This document shows, piece by piece, positions 47,901-61,000 of a stretch of DNA of 64,000 nucleotides; positions within the stretch are counted from its first letter, which is position 1; every line of letters starts with the position of its first letter. The notes under the pieces were generated by a model that did not search any database, was not told where the DNA came from, and saw only the letters and a program-made list of their open reading frames with translations. The stretch covers positions 33,098,491 to 33,162,490 of the forward strand of contig OY855906.1 of assembly GCA_963693305.1 (NCBI GenBank), given 5' to 3'. Source of the DNA: Meandrina meandrites (taxonomy: Eukaryota; Cnidaria; Anthozoa; Scleractinia; Meandrinidae). Made by a program: the position numbers and the translations under genes.

Positions 47901-50900
47901 AACAGAGCTCAAAGCAACCACTACTGCAGGCAGTCCCCATCCCACAATGCAATACTTGATAAACGTCTTCCTGATGTCCGAAGGTTGTCTTCTGACGTCA
48001 TTAACTTCACAGGAAAATAACAAGTGCACAACAAGGAGAACATCATAAAGATATTTCGTGCTAAAGAACATTATCCTCATTGAGTAGCAGGAAACAAACT
48101 AACGACTTTATTTAAAACAGGAAGCACGTGGTGGTATAGTCACTGGTTGTTTACATGTACGTTAGTTCGTGTTTCAGCAGTACTGGAAGTCTGAAGTTTT
48201 TGCGTTTTGTGCGTTTTACCTGCCGAGAGATAATTGTGTAAACCGACATGAAATTGTGAAATGTTGTTCTCGTAGTTAATTAAAAGCTAAGCTTCTTAGC
48301 ATTTGTTAAGCTGCAGTTTAAGAATTGAACTCGGTTAACTTACCTTGTACTGTAAAAGTACTCGCAGTATCAAACGCGATGATACTCATCCACGAAAATG
48401 CAGCGAGCAGAAAGAAATGGAGAAAAATGGCGACTGCTTTGCAAAGAGTATCGATTTCTTTTGACTTTGCAGCACCAAGAAAATTTGCTTGATAACTCAG
48501 CAACGCCAAAGAGAGATTGATGAGACATTTCCCAGGTAGATTTCTAAGCTCTTTGAAAGACAAGTAAATGCTGAGCAGACAACACAACGAGACGATTGAC
48601 AGAAGTGAACCACTGAATGTCAGATAAATAAGGACTGCAGAGTCATGCCAGCTTGGTTCCTTATCAACCTGCCCACCCCGTCCGTTCTGCCGCTCCGGAC
48701 ACACAATATAAACGGTATTTCCTTGCAGCGTGCCAGCATTTTTCTCATGTAGGATCTGCTTTTGGCTTATCGGTATGATAGCATGGCTTTTGTTCAGATA
48801 AAATCTTATTTGCGTTGATTGATTTTTCCTCGAAGTTAAATTTTCACAGGTATAATTTCCAAAGATGACTGTGCAGTTAGTCGTATTTGAGGTACAGTTA
48901 AACACCTGTGCCGTGAGATTATAACCAGTTATTGGAGATCCCGTAATAAGCACTTGTGTGGGTCGTGGAGTATTGGGTTCTCTTTGATCTAGAATGTTTG
49001 CACTCACATCAAGAAGGATTGACAAAGGTGGAACAATAGTTGGAAATCCGAATGGTACTAACCGTCTTCCGTCGGGATTACAAAGGGCACAGTGAGGATT
49101 TCTGTAGGTTATCTTTTTGCCGAATGAAAAAGCCATCGAATATAATGAACACAGTTGTTTTACTACTGATAACACTCCTAACTGACTCGACGCGCATTGT
49201 GTATCGGGCAACACACAAGACTCGTACCGCTGGTTCCGATTCCGTGGAGCATATTTCCAAGAACAGTCCGGATGTTCCTTTAGAAACGTCTTTACAGCCA
49301 TGATGTTAACTGGAGTAGCTATTGACCCACTACTGACAGCACATGAAATATCGAGGCCCCAGTAAGACAAGTTCCCTTCACTGTTGCATCTGGCACAACC
49401 AATGCTTCTGTATGTTACATTCTGCGCTCCGTCAAAGACCGGCAGTTCTTTCTGAAGCGTCATATTCAGCTGCTGGACAGTTTGACAAACGTGTGCGCCG
49501 TGACTGCCATGTGAACTGCACGAAGGTTTCATGATTACCCCGGACCATGAATATTCATTAACATCTCCACATGCCAGATTCTGAAGAGATACGTCATTGC
49601 CCATTTTGCGACATCTGAGAGAATACAAATCCAGACACTGATTTCAAAGCCCATAAATATTATCATGATAAAGAACATGGAAGCTTAATATTAAATGTTT
49701 AATGAGCAGTATTTTGTAAATTGATTTTCGCTAACTCATTAATATTGCATCAAGGAAAAAGAAAGAAAATCAAAACCGTGATGGTGGTTTGTATAGATGT
49801 TATTAATTAGCATACGTTTTGTTTCGTTAATTTTCGTTTCCATCGAGAATATATATCAAACACTCGAGATAGTATTTTGTGACGATTCCGAACACGTGGA
49901 AGCACGTCAAAATTCTTCGTTGCGTGTCGTATTTTCAATTCTTTGTGGAAATATGCTGAAAAACTGTTGCTCGTGTTCGATATATTGGGCAAACAGCTAG
50001 CTTAACTTTATTACCGATCTTTTAGGCTAAAGCAAATTAAACTAACTGATAACAAGGTGATGTCGAGAGTACCTGATAGAGGCATTCTTATTGCTTCTTT
50101 AAAAGCTACGCTTACAACGTGGCGATGAATGTGTGCCACTTCACTTAAATAAGGCCTCACATATGGCTCAACTTATTTTGTCTTTCATATCTTCACGACA
50201 AGCAATGAATAATCTATGCTTGGGGTTTTTAATTCATTACAGCTATCAAACCTAACTAGGGCATTTGTTGTTCGCAATGCGGAAAAATGGCATAGCATCG
50301 CTTTATAGAACCTAACTCGAGATTCTTGGCCTTTTAGAGTCAAAGTTCGGTAACTTTTACTGAGTCTTACCGTGAATGGAAGTCTAAGCAACAATCACTG
50401 AATGTTTTACAGGCCGTATCACAGAAGCAAGTCTTATCAGAGTATTTTCGTTCGTCCAAAAAACATCTGCCTTTACACGACTGGGTGGAAGAACCCTTTT
50501 GCACTGCTGCGAGAAGATCCTTTTCTTGTGGCACAGTGATATTGTGCTGGCGGAGCAGTTGAGAAAGGTTTCTCCAACTGATCATTTCACCCTTAAACTT
50601 TACAACAAAGTCTTGGTCTGCTGTCTCTAAATACGAAAATAATCCATACACTACATTAATACTAATCTAACCTATTTTTAAAGACCACTCGGCGCAAAAA
50701 CAGAAATTATTTTACTGTTCCATATACTACATTAATACTAATCTAACCTCTTTTTGAGGACAACTCTTTGCAAAAACAGAAATCATTGTACTGTCCCATA
50801 TACTTACCGACTGGAATTGGAAATTCGTCAAAGTCGTATTTTGCTGCTGAGGTTTGAGATTTCGTTGGCACAGTAAAACATAAAACTATACCAGCCACAA

Positions 50901-50937
50901 TGCTTATCGTCATAGGATTTGAATCACCTGGTTTCAT
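44983..50937 (-). CDS. Receptor 3: somatomedin-B / Methuselah-like class B 7TM receptor
   Basis: Exons in transcript order: 50937-50808 (signal peptide, MKPGDSNPMTISIV), 50626-50371 (SMB: CKGRC..CFCDTAC..DCC), 49614-48344 (ectodomain, TM1-3), 48004-47867 (TM4), 47743-47610 (TM5), 47386-47224 (TM6), 45185-44983 (TM7 and tail, TAA). Predicted 764 aa, frame intact throughout. The first residues of the large exon (CRKMGNDVSLQN) and the exon 1 signal peptide are close to receptor 4, so 3 and 4 are the youngest pair. The linker after HCALCNPDGR differs from receptor 4 (VPFGFPTIV here). Intron 6 contains a 293-bp element absent from receptor 4, and intron 1 has a 76-bp tandem duplication. Confidence 0.88.
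46816..47108. mobile_element. 293-bp TIR element with 7-bp TSD in receptor 3 intron 6
   Basis: The ends CATAGTTAATAGAGGGAAAT and ATTTCCCTCTATTAACTATG are inverted repeats of at least 20 bp. The direct repeat ATTTGAG flanks both sides (46809-46815, 47109-47115). Receptor 4 has the uninterrupted site at about 57075 (GCCTGAGCTCTGC), so this is an insertion after the 3/4 duplication. Non-coding. Confidence 0.75.
50644..50795. repeat. 76-bp tandem duplication in receptor 3 intron 1
   Basis: Two copies starting CCATACACTACATTAATACT and CCATATACTACATTAATACT, 76 bp apart. The equivalent intron of receptor 4 (60761-60864) has one copy. Confidence 0.7.
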
Positions 50938-53339
50938 TTTTTTGTCGAGAAACTGGAGGAAAACTGCGCATTAACAGATTTACCAAAGTTTGATTAGGTT
51001 AGCAGGTAACTGAATTTTTGCCACTCCTGATTGCTTTCTGAAAAGGTTCTTTGGTCTCCTGCGCTGTGAGGCTAGCTCATTATTGCAGACTTTGTGAAAA
51101 CACGGAGCGAAATGATATAATTCAAACTAGCATCAACTCACAGATCACTGTTTTTCTTTCGATCTGCTTGACTCCTAAGTAATTAAAAAAAACCTTTTCG
51201 TTGCGTACCGAATGCAGCTCGATTTACGTACTACTAAACACATACATGACAAATTGGTGCCGACTCAAAATGTGCACCTGGCGCGTTCTACAGAAATACA
51301 AATTAAAACTTTGCCGTTACTAATTAATAGGAAGATAATGCACTGCTAAAAGAAGCCGAGGGAGAACCATATGAAATATTGTTGAATAATATTGGCCGGA
51401 TTTAAAATACAAAAGAATATATGTAATTGCAAGAGTTCACAAAATATAACTTGTCGATTAATTTTCCTGCCTAAACTCCGTAGGTTTTCAGATCTTTTAA
51501 CAAAAAAAGATCTTTTAGCATAATTCATTAAATAATAAAAGAACTAATATCCTGTCATCCGTTAGGAAAGGCAAACATCTTAAAAGCCTGTTCATTGCAT
51601 GTTATATTTTCAATTTAGCAGTTCGACGCCTGCCCAAACATATCTCATGTTTAATTGTTTTACCTTGTCACTAAAAAACGAAACTCAGTGGTACCTTTAC
51701 CAAAAGGAAAATTTGAGCAAATTAAAGACGATTAAAATGAGAGATATAAAAATGGACTCAGAGATCGTTACTCTTCGGTCCAAAATTTTAAGTTGTAAGT
51801 TGTTATTTGCAAAAACCAACGAATCGCTGCTGGTCGTTCAAACAACTGTGACCTTTATCGCATGATCTTTGTTTTTCAAGGAAGGAGTAGGGATTGAACA
51901 TCGGTAACTCGGTATTTTACGACTGTGTAAATCTGCGTTCCTTATGCTACTGATTCAAAGTGACCTCGGTTTTTAAAACGATGAGTGGCAGCTCTATAAA
52001 ACTTGGTGTTTCTCGAAGGAAGCGCTTTTTGTTAAACAAATATTTGCCATAAGTTTGCTAAAATGATGTGATAGCTAGGATAATTAAAAATAATATGTTC
52101 ACCTGTCACTTCGTCAATTTTTGATAAGGAAAAAAGAACAGTTTCCTACATAAACGATAAGCCCACATAAACAAGTGTGTAAAAATATGATTCAAATCGC
52201 TGGTAAGTAAATTAGCTAGTAATTTTCTGAACCTCCTGTTACTTCTTTTCTTTCTCCACAGAATATTGTCTGATGGCCATTTATCAGTGGCGTGGGGGTA
52301 TATTGTTTCCCACCTGTAAATAATGAGGGGGGATTAAATTTGCTTGTATTATTTACAGCTTGTTCTTCTTATGACAGTTACAAAGACAACCCCTGGATAT
52401 GTTCAAGGACGGTTCCTTACCAGGTAATAGGTTCTCAGCTCATATACTCGTTCACCCTGCGAGCAGAGCCTCTTTTAACTTCCCTGCGGCTGAGAATTGG
52501 GAAGAAATAGAGGCTCTGCATAAATCGCGTCAATTCTTTGAAGTCGCCGCAGCCCCAAAGTTTGGGCTGGTCAGTCCGGATAAAACCGGTTTTTTGCAGC
52601 GCGAGCATTATTTTTTAGGAAAAACCGACGGTCAAAACCGAGCCCACAGCACGGAGACTGAAGCAGTCTCATACTTGGTCACTTTAAATAGGACATGAAC
52701 TACTTTCCTACACAGGGAAAGACCAGTAACACAATCTTGAGATACAATTGGGGGAGAAAAAAGTCAGAACTAATGTTCAAATACTCAACTAAATTAACTC
52801 GGCTGTCAACGGTACTGAATAGCGCGCGCTGTGTTTGACGCGTGCAAGCTAGTGAATGTACGCGTCAGCTTTAGGAAGTTTTTTTACACATCTTTTTGCT
52901 CACAGACATTTGGTTATTGACAAACCCCTGTACTAACAGGCTTGAAAAACAAACTATTTCTGTTGCTAATTTACTCTATGAATGTTCAAAAGAAGAAAGC
53001 ATTTTCATAGAAGCTTATAAATCCTCTATATTTTTTTGATCCAGGCAAAGCCTCGCGCAAGTTCGCGCAAGTCTCACGTAAGCTTTGCGCATGCTCAACA
53101 AAGATTTGACACGATTCGTGCAGAGCCCTTTCTTGTCCAGTTTAGTTTATTAGCGAAAAAGAAAGGGCTCTGCTCGCGGGGTGATACTCGTTGTACGGAC
53201 GCCTTCAATGTAGATGGTAAAGAAAAATACTTTCAAAGGTAAGTTTACACTAGGTTAAATCTTAGTAAATCACCTCAGTTTCAATTTGTTACGAAAGAAA
53301 TAATTGTCATATATCGATCTGACGTGTTCCAGCAATTTG

Positions 53340-55640
53340 ATTATTATGAGTAATACAATACAATAGAACACAATACAATAACGTTTATTAGGCTCCCCAT
53401 GGGGATCTTCATACCTAATTTACAGTTACTCAAACTACAGTTGAAATACAAAACTACAACAGCAACAATATCTCTCCAGTATATAAACACTACCACGAAC
53501 AGCACGGCGAAGTCCCAAAAGACCTTTTGAGGCGTTTTAGCATTCTGAAGAAGTGTAGAAATAAGTTCGATTGTTTGGTGAATGAAATGCTTTTCATCAG
53601 AGACCTAAAACCCACTCTGAACGTGCAAAGCGATTCAATTCGCGCAAAAGTATTTATATAATTAGCCTCCACTGTATGCTAATTTTAATGTAACACCTCG
53701 CCACAAACTTTGCAATTTTTCATTTCTCGATCCTTGACAATGGCGTCATGAAGACACCGAAACGTCGGTTTTTATCGTTAATTTTTGCCTGTCTTTGCAT
53801 TACTAAATCTTTATTGACACTAAATAATCAACTACTTAAATGAATAGAACTACGCAAAGCCAACTAATTATACACTAGCAGAAGTCCATAACTAGAAGTC
53901 TACATCTCTGGTAATAGGCTTTGAGATACGTCTTTCGCGTGTACCTCGCATTCCTCGCGTTCCTCGCGTGTAGGCTATTTTTAGAACAGCTTTGCCGCGA
54001 ACAAGTAGCCAATCACATTGAAGTATTTTTTAATTCGCGCCTTTGATTGGTTGAACAAATTTTTGAAGAAAAGCAGAACTGCAGAGGACGAGTGAACTCG
54101 AGCGAACGGCATTACGAAATTTCTGTTTGTTGGTCATCGTAATTTCCGTTTTGTGAGGATTAAATCGTCCGGACAAGAATCATCAGGCCATCTTTCATCG
54201 ATGACGATAGCATCGAAGTTGTAAAAATTCGGAGCATCCAAATAAGCGAGAGGACCTCAGTGTTTTGGAGTCAGAATACGAAATGGCAGCGGGCAAGATA
54301 GACTAATTCCGAGTCAAATTCAAAATGCGAAGACACTAAAGATTAATGTACTCTCAAGATGAAGACAGGCATTAAGAGAGCAAGTGCATTTTGGCACAGG
54401 TTCGTTGCTATTTTGAAAAACAAAACCGTGGTCCCTGAAGCGCTCAACATCAAGCGCGGAATGAACAGAATGAAGTTTGATTCGTTTGAGAACAACATTC
54501 AGAGAAAACGACAAGTTTGGCGAGTTTCGCATGTTTTTGGAATTATAAGGACGGCATGAAAACAAAAGACTGACTAAGGTAATGTACTTGTTTTAATATG
54601 AATAGAAATACGAGTTTAATTCATCGAACAATGATGATTTCATTCACATCCGTCAAAAGTTTAATTCAAGTTGTGCTTCTCGGGCACTTCGCAGTGTGCA
54701 GCTATTGTGTTGTGTATGTTGTTCAGTATTTTAACACGAGGATATGCTGTACAAAATAAAGACACACTTAACTACTAAAAGTTTGGGGAACTTCTGTTCA
54801 TAAATTCTCTCGTAAATTATAAAAAGTCGACCTGTTTGTTTTGTGAGTTTGTCTACGGAAACCCGGCGATGGGTTGCTTTTTCACTCGCCTTCAAATGCC
54901 ACTGAACAGAAGTTTGAAATCACTATCTACAATACTACTTCTGTCGAAATGTGAGAATTAAAGAGAATGGCCTGTCAAGTGTTTTGTTGCGATTTGATTT
55001 ATTTCACCTGCCACTTTCCAAACCGCAACTTAGAACTCCAATCGTGTCGAAATAGTGGGTTACGTCATTTTCTCGCGACACATCAGTTTCTAGAAATAGC
55101 CTACACGCGAAAGACATAGCACGCGCCCCAATACCAGATGTAGACTTCTAGTTATGGACTTCTGACACTAGTTATTAAACTCATTGTTCAGCAGCGCAGA
55201 TTTCAGACCTATTTTAAAGGATAATACAGAGGGACAGTTCCTCAACTCTACAGAGAGAGAATTCCAGATAGTAGCTCTGCGGAACATGAATAATTGTAGC
55301 TCGGCTTTTAGGCAGATGGCGGCTGTCTACATTTCTGGGAAGAAAGCTATGAATTTGTGGCATCTTAGTAAATAAATGACTTTAGTAAAGATGGCCCAAA
55401 TTGTCCCTTCATTTTTACATTTGCACAGTTTCTCTGATGTAAAGAGAATCAGAAACAGGAAGAAGCTTTTTAAACTGCAAAAGTGTTGGTGTGATGTGGT
55501 CAAACTTCCTTTTTCCTGATAGGAGGCGGGCAGCAAAGTTCTGTACTAATTGAGGTTTACCTTAACTGGTGCCAGAACAAACCGATGAGCAATATAATAA
55601 TGTACTAAAAACTAATGAGTTGATAACACTGTCGAAACAG
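53340..55640 (-). mobile_element. Degenerate non-LTR (LINE) retrotransposon 3' part
   Basis: Minus-strand translation of about 55165-55545 gives the typical C-terminal region of LINE reverse transcriptases: LVQNFAARLLSGKRKFDHIT, then LLPVSDSLYIRE, then after stops/frameshifts RRATIWNSLSVELRNCPSVL and SFKIGLKSALLNNEF. The 3' end is near 53340-53380, where an ATTGT-type short repeat tail occurs. The body is split by a 1286-bp TIR element at 53879-55164. Clearly dead: multiple frame breaks and no upstream RT core. Confidence 0.75.
53879..55164. mobile_element. 1286-bp TIR element nested in the LINE
   Basis: The ends are inverted and essentially perfect over about 29 bp (CAGAAGTCCATAACTAGAAG... 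and its complement ...CTTCTAGTTATGGACTTCTG). Further inverted matches lie inside (TTCGCGTGTA.., GTGTAGGCTATTT / AAATAGCCTACAC). The target duplication ACACTAG is present at 53872-53878 and 55165-55171. Only short frames inside; non-autonomous. Confidence 0.8.
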
Positions 55641-56450
55641 TGAATAAAGTAGAGATGTCCAAGACATGCCTCACTCTACTGATAATGGATAAGATTAGAA
55701 ACATAACGGTAGATTATATTCTACTTTCTTTATAGATATAGTTTCTCCGCAATATGCTGTCAACGATTTTTAATATTTTGCAGAAAATGAAGCAATCCTT
55801 AATATATTCAATATACAATTTATTCAATTTAAGGTTGCGGGAGGCACCTAATTCATAAATAAATTCATTACAAAAATTTTGCTGGTCCTACATCTTTTAA
55901 AATCTTTATATCTTGACTAATGATGGAAGTTTACAGATGTTGTCTTCGATTTGGTAGATTGCGATTTATGGTGACGCTGGAACGCCTTTAGAGCCAAAAT
56001 GAAAACTCCATGATTTTATGCCCAAATTTGCGGATCGAGTAGAGGGCAGCATTCTGTGATTTTATAAAAGATAGATCAGACAGAAGCGGATTTTTCAATT
56101 TGAACTTTGTCAACGAGTAAAACTCGTTTAAATGTGCAAATTTGAGTTCCAAGAGAGGTAATTATGGCAATTACATTCCACGCTTTAAGGTCAGCAAAAG
56201 AACAGTGCGTTTTTTGAAAGAACACGCTTGCTTTTGAATTTTAATGCATATATTTAACGGAAACAATCTCTAATTCAGAGAAATAATCCACTTAAGCTCT
56301 CCGATAATACAACATCGACAAATTATTTATAAACCATCGAGGGGTAAAATACACACAGCGAAAACTTAGAACCAAAATGTACTGAGCACGTGAACACGAA
56401 CTCTCAGTGCGTTTTACTTCTCTTGATTGAGATGGCATTAAATGAAATCT

Positions 56451-59400
56451 TTAAGAAAAATTCTCAGGTCTGGCATTTTCTCTTGATAAGCCCTTCATGT
56501 TAAACGTATTTAAACCTGCTGTCGTTTCAACATTAGTGTTTCCTGTACGTTGATCACGAGTGACGTGTGCTTCAGGTTCAACTGCACCATTCCATCGCTT
56601 AAAGAATCCAGTCTTGAGGAGACGTCGTACTTTCTTGGTGGTAATAAAACACAGTGCAATGAAAAACCCTGTAGAGATGATTTCACAGTAATATACAAAT
56701 CGATTTAGATATTCTATGATTCAAATAATTTTGAAATAAAAAAATAAGAAGAGAACGAAGTGGATGTTCCCCTTAATTCAAACATAGGAAACATCATGGC
56801 AGCAAGTGTACTTTTTAATTGTTCCTATCCAACAATTTAGTAAACAAACATTGTACTAAAATGCTTGTTGCTAATTTTGTCGCTCACCTTAAAAAAATAA
56901 ATATAATGTAAAGATATCTACTGAAATGATTGGTGGTAATCTTGCCGTTGCATGCAACGTTACTATACTTCAAAGGTGAATATAAAGTTAACAGTAAAGG
57001 AAAGATAAAGATTTATTTCCCCCTTTTCTCTTTCATCCTTTAAACAGTGACCCCCAAAGTTGCTTTGCCTGAGCTCTGCTTACTGGGCAATTATAGATCA
57101 TCAATATTTAGAGTAGCTATGGTCTAAAGCCTACCCGCTTTTAATTTATTAATGTAGTTAAGTTAGTGTAAAAAAAGTACCTTGCATGCTGTTTAACACA
57201 GTAGAAGGGTACTGCAGGAATGCAGTTTGCTTCCAATTCGCAAGAAGTTCCAAAATCCAGGCAAGTCCCATTACGGTGGTCAGTTTAATGCAGATGAGGG
57301 TTAGAGGAGCGCGTGAACTGTTGTTTGTTGCTTGGCTGGCACCCTGAAGAAACGAAGGGAAATACTAAGAAGTTGATTACTGCGTCCGCTTAACATGTCT
57401 ATCTGTCGTTGAGTCCAATATACACTTCTACTGAATCAGAAGTTAAGAATAAAAGTACGCTGAAGTATTGAAAGCTAGAAGCTTGTGGGACCGAATATAC
57501 CCATTATCGAATAGGAATTAGCTGCTGCCTTGTGACATTAGAAAGGGCAATGTGATTATAACCAACCTGCTGTAGGTGATGAATGGCATAAACATTTTTC
57601 GTCAAGCACATTACGTTAAAGAGCAAAGCAAGGCTCACAGGGGTCACCATGACAACAGCTATCGCTCTTTTGTTTGATATCCAGCAATATGTTGAATTTC
57701 CTGCAAAAAAGTTGGCATTTTTTTTTTCAATTTTGTTTATAATTCTAAGCTAAGCTGAAAGGATTTCAAGAGATGGAAGTGAATGCAATGTGATAGCCTC
57801 TTGCTAAACCACAGACATGATTTTACATAATTAGCCCTGCTATATTTATCAACAAACCATATCCGATAGGAAGAGCCTCTGTGAAGTCCAGAACAGAGCA
57901 CAAACCAACCACCACTGCAGGCAGTGCCCATCCCACAATGCAATATTTGATAAACGTCTTCCTGATGTCCGAAGGTTGTCTTCTGACGTCACTAACTGCA
58001 CAGGAAAATAACAAGTACATAACAAGAAAAACATCATGCATATATTTTGTGCCAAAGAACATAATCGTTATTGTGCATCAGCAAACAAACTAACAGCATT
58101 ATTTGAAGCAGGAAACAAGTGATGGTATAGTTACTGGCCATTTACATGTACGTTAGATCGTGTTTCAACAGTACGCGAGGTCTGAAGTTTGTTTAGCTAC
58201 CGTTTAAGGACTCGGTTAACTTACCTTGTACTGTAAATGTGCTCGCAGTATCAAACGCCATGACACTCATCCACGAAAATACAGCGAGCAGAAAGAAATG
58301 GAGAAAAATGGCGACAGCTTTGCAAAGAGTATCGACTTCTTTTGACTTTGCAGAACCGAGAAAAATTGCTTGATAACACAGCAACGCGAAACAGAGATTG
58401 ATAAGACATTTTCCAGGCAGATTTCTGAGCTCTTTGAAAGACAAGTAAACGCAAAGCAGGAAACACAGCGAGACGATTGACAGAAGAACGCCAGTTAATG
58501 TCATATAAATAAGGACTGCCGAGTCATGCCAGCTTGAGTCCTTATCAACCGGTCCACCCTGTCCAACTTGCTGCTCCGGACACACAATATAAACGGTATT
58601 TCCTCGCAGCGTGCCAGCATTTTTCTCATTTAGGATCTGCTTTTGGCTAATCAGTATGATAGTATGGCTTTTGTTCAGGTAAAATCTTATTTGCGTTGAT
58701 TGATTTTTTTTCGAAGTAAAATTTTCGCATGTATAATCTCCAAAGTTGACTGTGCAGTTGGTCGTATTTGAGGTGCAGCTAATTGCCGTGGGATTATAAC
58801 CTTGCACCGGAGTTCCCGTTATGAGAGTGGGTGATTGATTCTTGGGTTCTCTTTGCTCTGGAATGTTTGCGCTTACATCCAGAAGGATTGACAAAGGTGG
58901 TGTTGTTGGTAAACTTTCTGTTTCAAAATCTCCCTGGTTTTTTTTCGGCGCTAACGGTCTTCCGTCGGGATTACAAAGGGCACAGTGAGGATTTCTGTAG
59001 GTTATTTTTTTGCCGACTGAAAGAACCATCGAATATAATGAACACAGTTGTTTAACAACTGATAACACTCCTAACTGACTCGAAGCGCATTGTGTATCGG
59101 GCAACACACAAGACTCGTACCGCTGGTTCAGATTCCGTGGAGCATATTTCCAAGAACAGTCCGGATGTTCCTTTAGAAACGTCTCTACAACCGTGATGTT
59201 TACTGGAGAAGCTATTGATATATTGCTACTAGCGCAGGAAATATTGAGGCCCCAGTAAGACAAGTTCCCTTCACTGTTGCATCTGGCACAACCAATGCTT
59301 CTGTATGTTACATTCTGCGCTCCGTCAAAGACCGGCAGTTCTTTCTGAAGCGTCATATTCAGTTGCTGAACAGTTTGACAACTGTGTTTGCTGTGACTGC

Positions 59401-61000
59401 TATGTGAACTGCAAGAAGATTTCATGATTACCCCGGACCATGAATGTTCATTAACATCTCCACATGCCGGATTCTGAAGAGATACGTCATTGCTGGTTCG
59501 GCGACATCTGAGAGAATACAAATCCAGACACTGATTTCAAAGACCCATAAAATATTATCATGTCAATGTTTAATTAGCATTTGTTAATTGATTTTCGCTA
59601 ACTTATTAATAATTCATCAAAGAAAAAGGAAAGAAAATCAAAACCGCGACGGTGGTTGGGATTAATTTATAAATTCGCTTTATAAAACAAATGTTCGTGA
59701 TCTTTGCAGTAGAAGTTTTCAAACAAAGCTGGGTAATTTTGTTTTGCCGCAAAAATAAACTGACACAGCAAAGTAGAATTTTTGATTATTATTATTTTAT
59801 TTATTATATTTTTATCCGTTTACTACTGCATTTTCGTTTCGATTGTGAATATAAATCAAACACTTGATTAAGTGTTTCATCACGATTCCGAGCGCAAGTG
59901 GCAATAACATAGCTAGAGGTGTCAAACTCTACAAACAGGAGACCTATGAATTCTAAATACATTTGCTACGCCACAGTTTTACGGCTCTTTTCAACTTATA
60001 CTGCCTCAAAAAATACAACATATAGTGCCCTTCAGATACAAGTGAGAAAAATGTGGCCCAAAGATTCCCAAGACATCGAGCAAAAAAAAAAAACCATGTG
60101 AGGGATTTCCATTTTAAAATTAATCTCCCGCAATGGTCTTAGTCGTAAAACGCATCGGTAAGTTTTTGATCATCAAAATTGACAGAAAAATCGCGAAGCA
60201 GCCAATAGGAATATTGACAAAGCCTCAAACGGTTTTGAAGATTAATGCCTAGTGATTAATATAATCCAGTAGTTTTGATTCTGCAGTCGAATTCAATGCA
60301 AAATGTCGCAAATTCGCTTTATAAAACAAATGTTCGTTATCTTTGCGGTAGAAGTTTTCAAACAAAGCTGGGTAATTTTGTTTTGCCGCAAAAATAAACT
60401 GATACAGCAAAGTAGAATTTTTTATTATTATTATTTCAGTTTTGAACATGGCAAGATTCTTCCGCTTTAAGTCTTCAAGAGTCAAGTTTCGTTCTTACCG
60501 TGAATGAAAGTCCAAGCAGCAGTCGCTAAATGTTTTGCAAGCCACATCACAGAAGCAAGTCTTATGCAAATATTTTCTTTCGTCCAAAAAACATCTGTCT
60601 TGACATGACTGATCGCGAGAGGTCTTCTGTTGAACCACTGCTGCAAGAAGATCCTTTTCTTGTGGAACAGTGATGTTGTGCTGGCGGAGCAGTTGAGAAA
60701 GGTTTTTCCAACTGAACATTTCACCCTTAAACTTCACAACGAAATCTTGGTCTCCTGTCCCTAAATAAGAAAATAATCCATATCCTACATTCATACTAAT
60801 CTAACCTATTTTTAAAGACCACTCCGTGCACAACACAAATTATTTTACTGTTCCATATACTTACTGACTGGCCCAGTGATTGGAAATTCGTCCATGTCGT
60901 ATTTTGCACCTGAAGTTTGAGATTTCGTTGGCACAGTAAGACCTAAAACTATACCAGCCACAATGCTTATCGTCATAAGATTTGAACCGCCTAGTTTCAT
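56451..61000 (-). CDS. Receptor 4: somatomedin-B / Methuselah-like class B 7TM receptor
   Basis: Exons in transcript order: 61000-60865 (signal peptide, MKLGGSNLMTISIV), 60760-60499 (SMB: CQDRC..CFCDVAC..DCC), 59507-58225 (ectodomain, TM1-3), 57995-57858 (TM4), 57700-57567 (TM5), 57343-57181 (TM6), 56668-56451 (TM7 and tail, TAA). Predicted 777 aa, intact. Compared with receptor 3 it has a longer linker after HCALCNPDGR (includes KKNQGDFETESLP) and one or two substitutions in TM6 (WILELL for WILGLL, putting an acidic residue in the membrane segment). Intron 2 carries two copies of a ~125-bp segment. Confidence 0.88.
59672..60439. repeat. ~125-bp direct repeat pair in receptor 4 intron 2
   Basis: 59672-59799 and 60311-60439 share AATTCGCTTTATAAAACAAA..., with only a handful of differences over about 125 bp. 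The 510-bp gap between them is non-repetitive. The equivalent intron of receptor 3 (49615-50370) does not show the second copy by eye. Confidence 0.7.

Larger units (their letters stand above)
50938..56450. other. Spacer between receptors 3 and 4 (no intact gene)
   Basis: The left part (50938-52250) matches the region upstream of receptor 4 (61001-62600), for example GAAGGAAGCGC at about 52016 and 62496, and so is the shared promoter flank. At about 52258 there is a second USP5-exon-27-like trace. Two related hairpins with GCAGAGCC ends lie at about 52464-52522 and 53120-53178. The rest is the LINE with its nested element (53340-55640), then flank matching 44810-44980. Confidence 0.5.

Noticed and set aside
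53743..53768. Hammerhead ribozyme-like core (GTCATGAAGACACCGAAACGTC)
   Set aside because: The GAAACGTC part resembles the cores in Penelope-like and related elements, but the required CUGAUGA is not intact and stem II does not pair.
54359..54559. 66-codon plus frame inside the 1286-bp TIR element
   Set aside because: Too short for a transposase and without a DDE-like pattern; overlapped by an equally long antisense frame.
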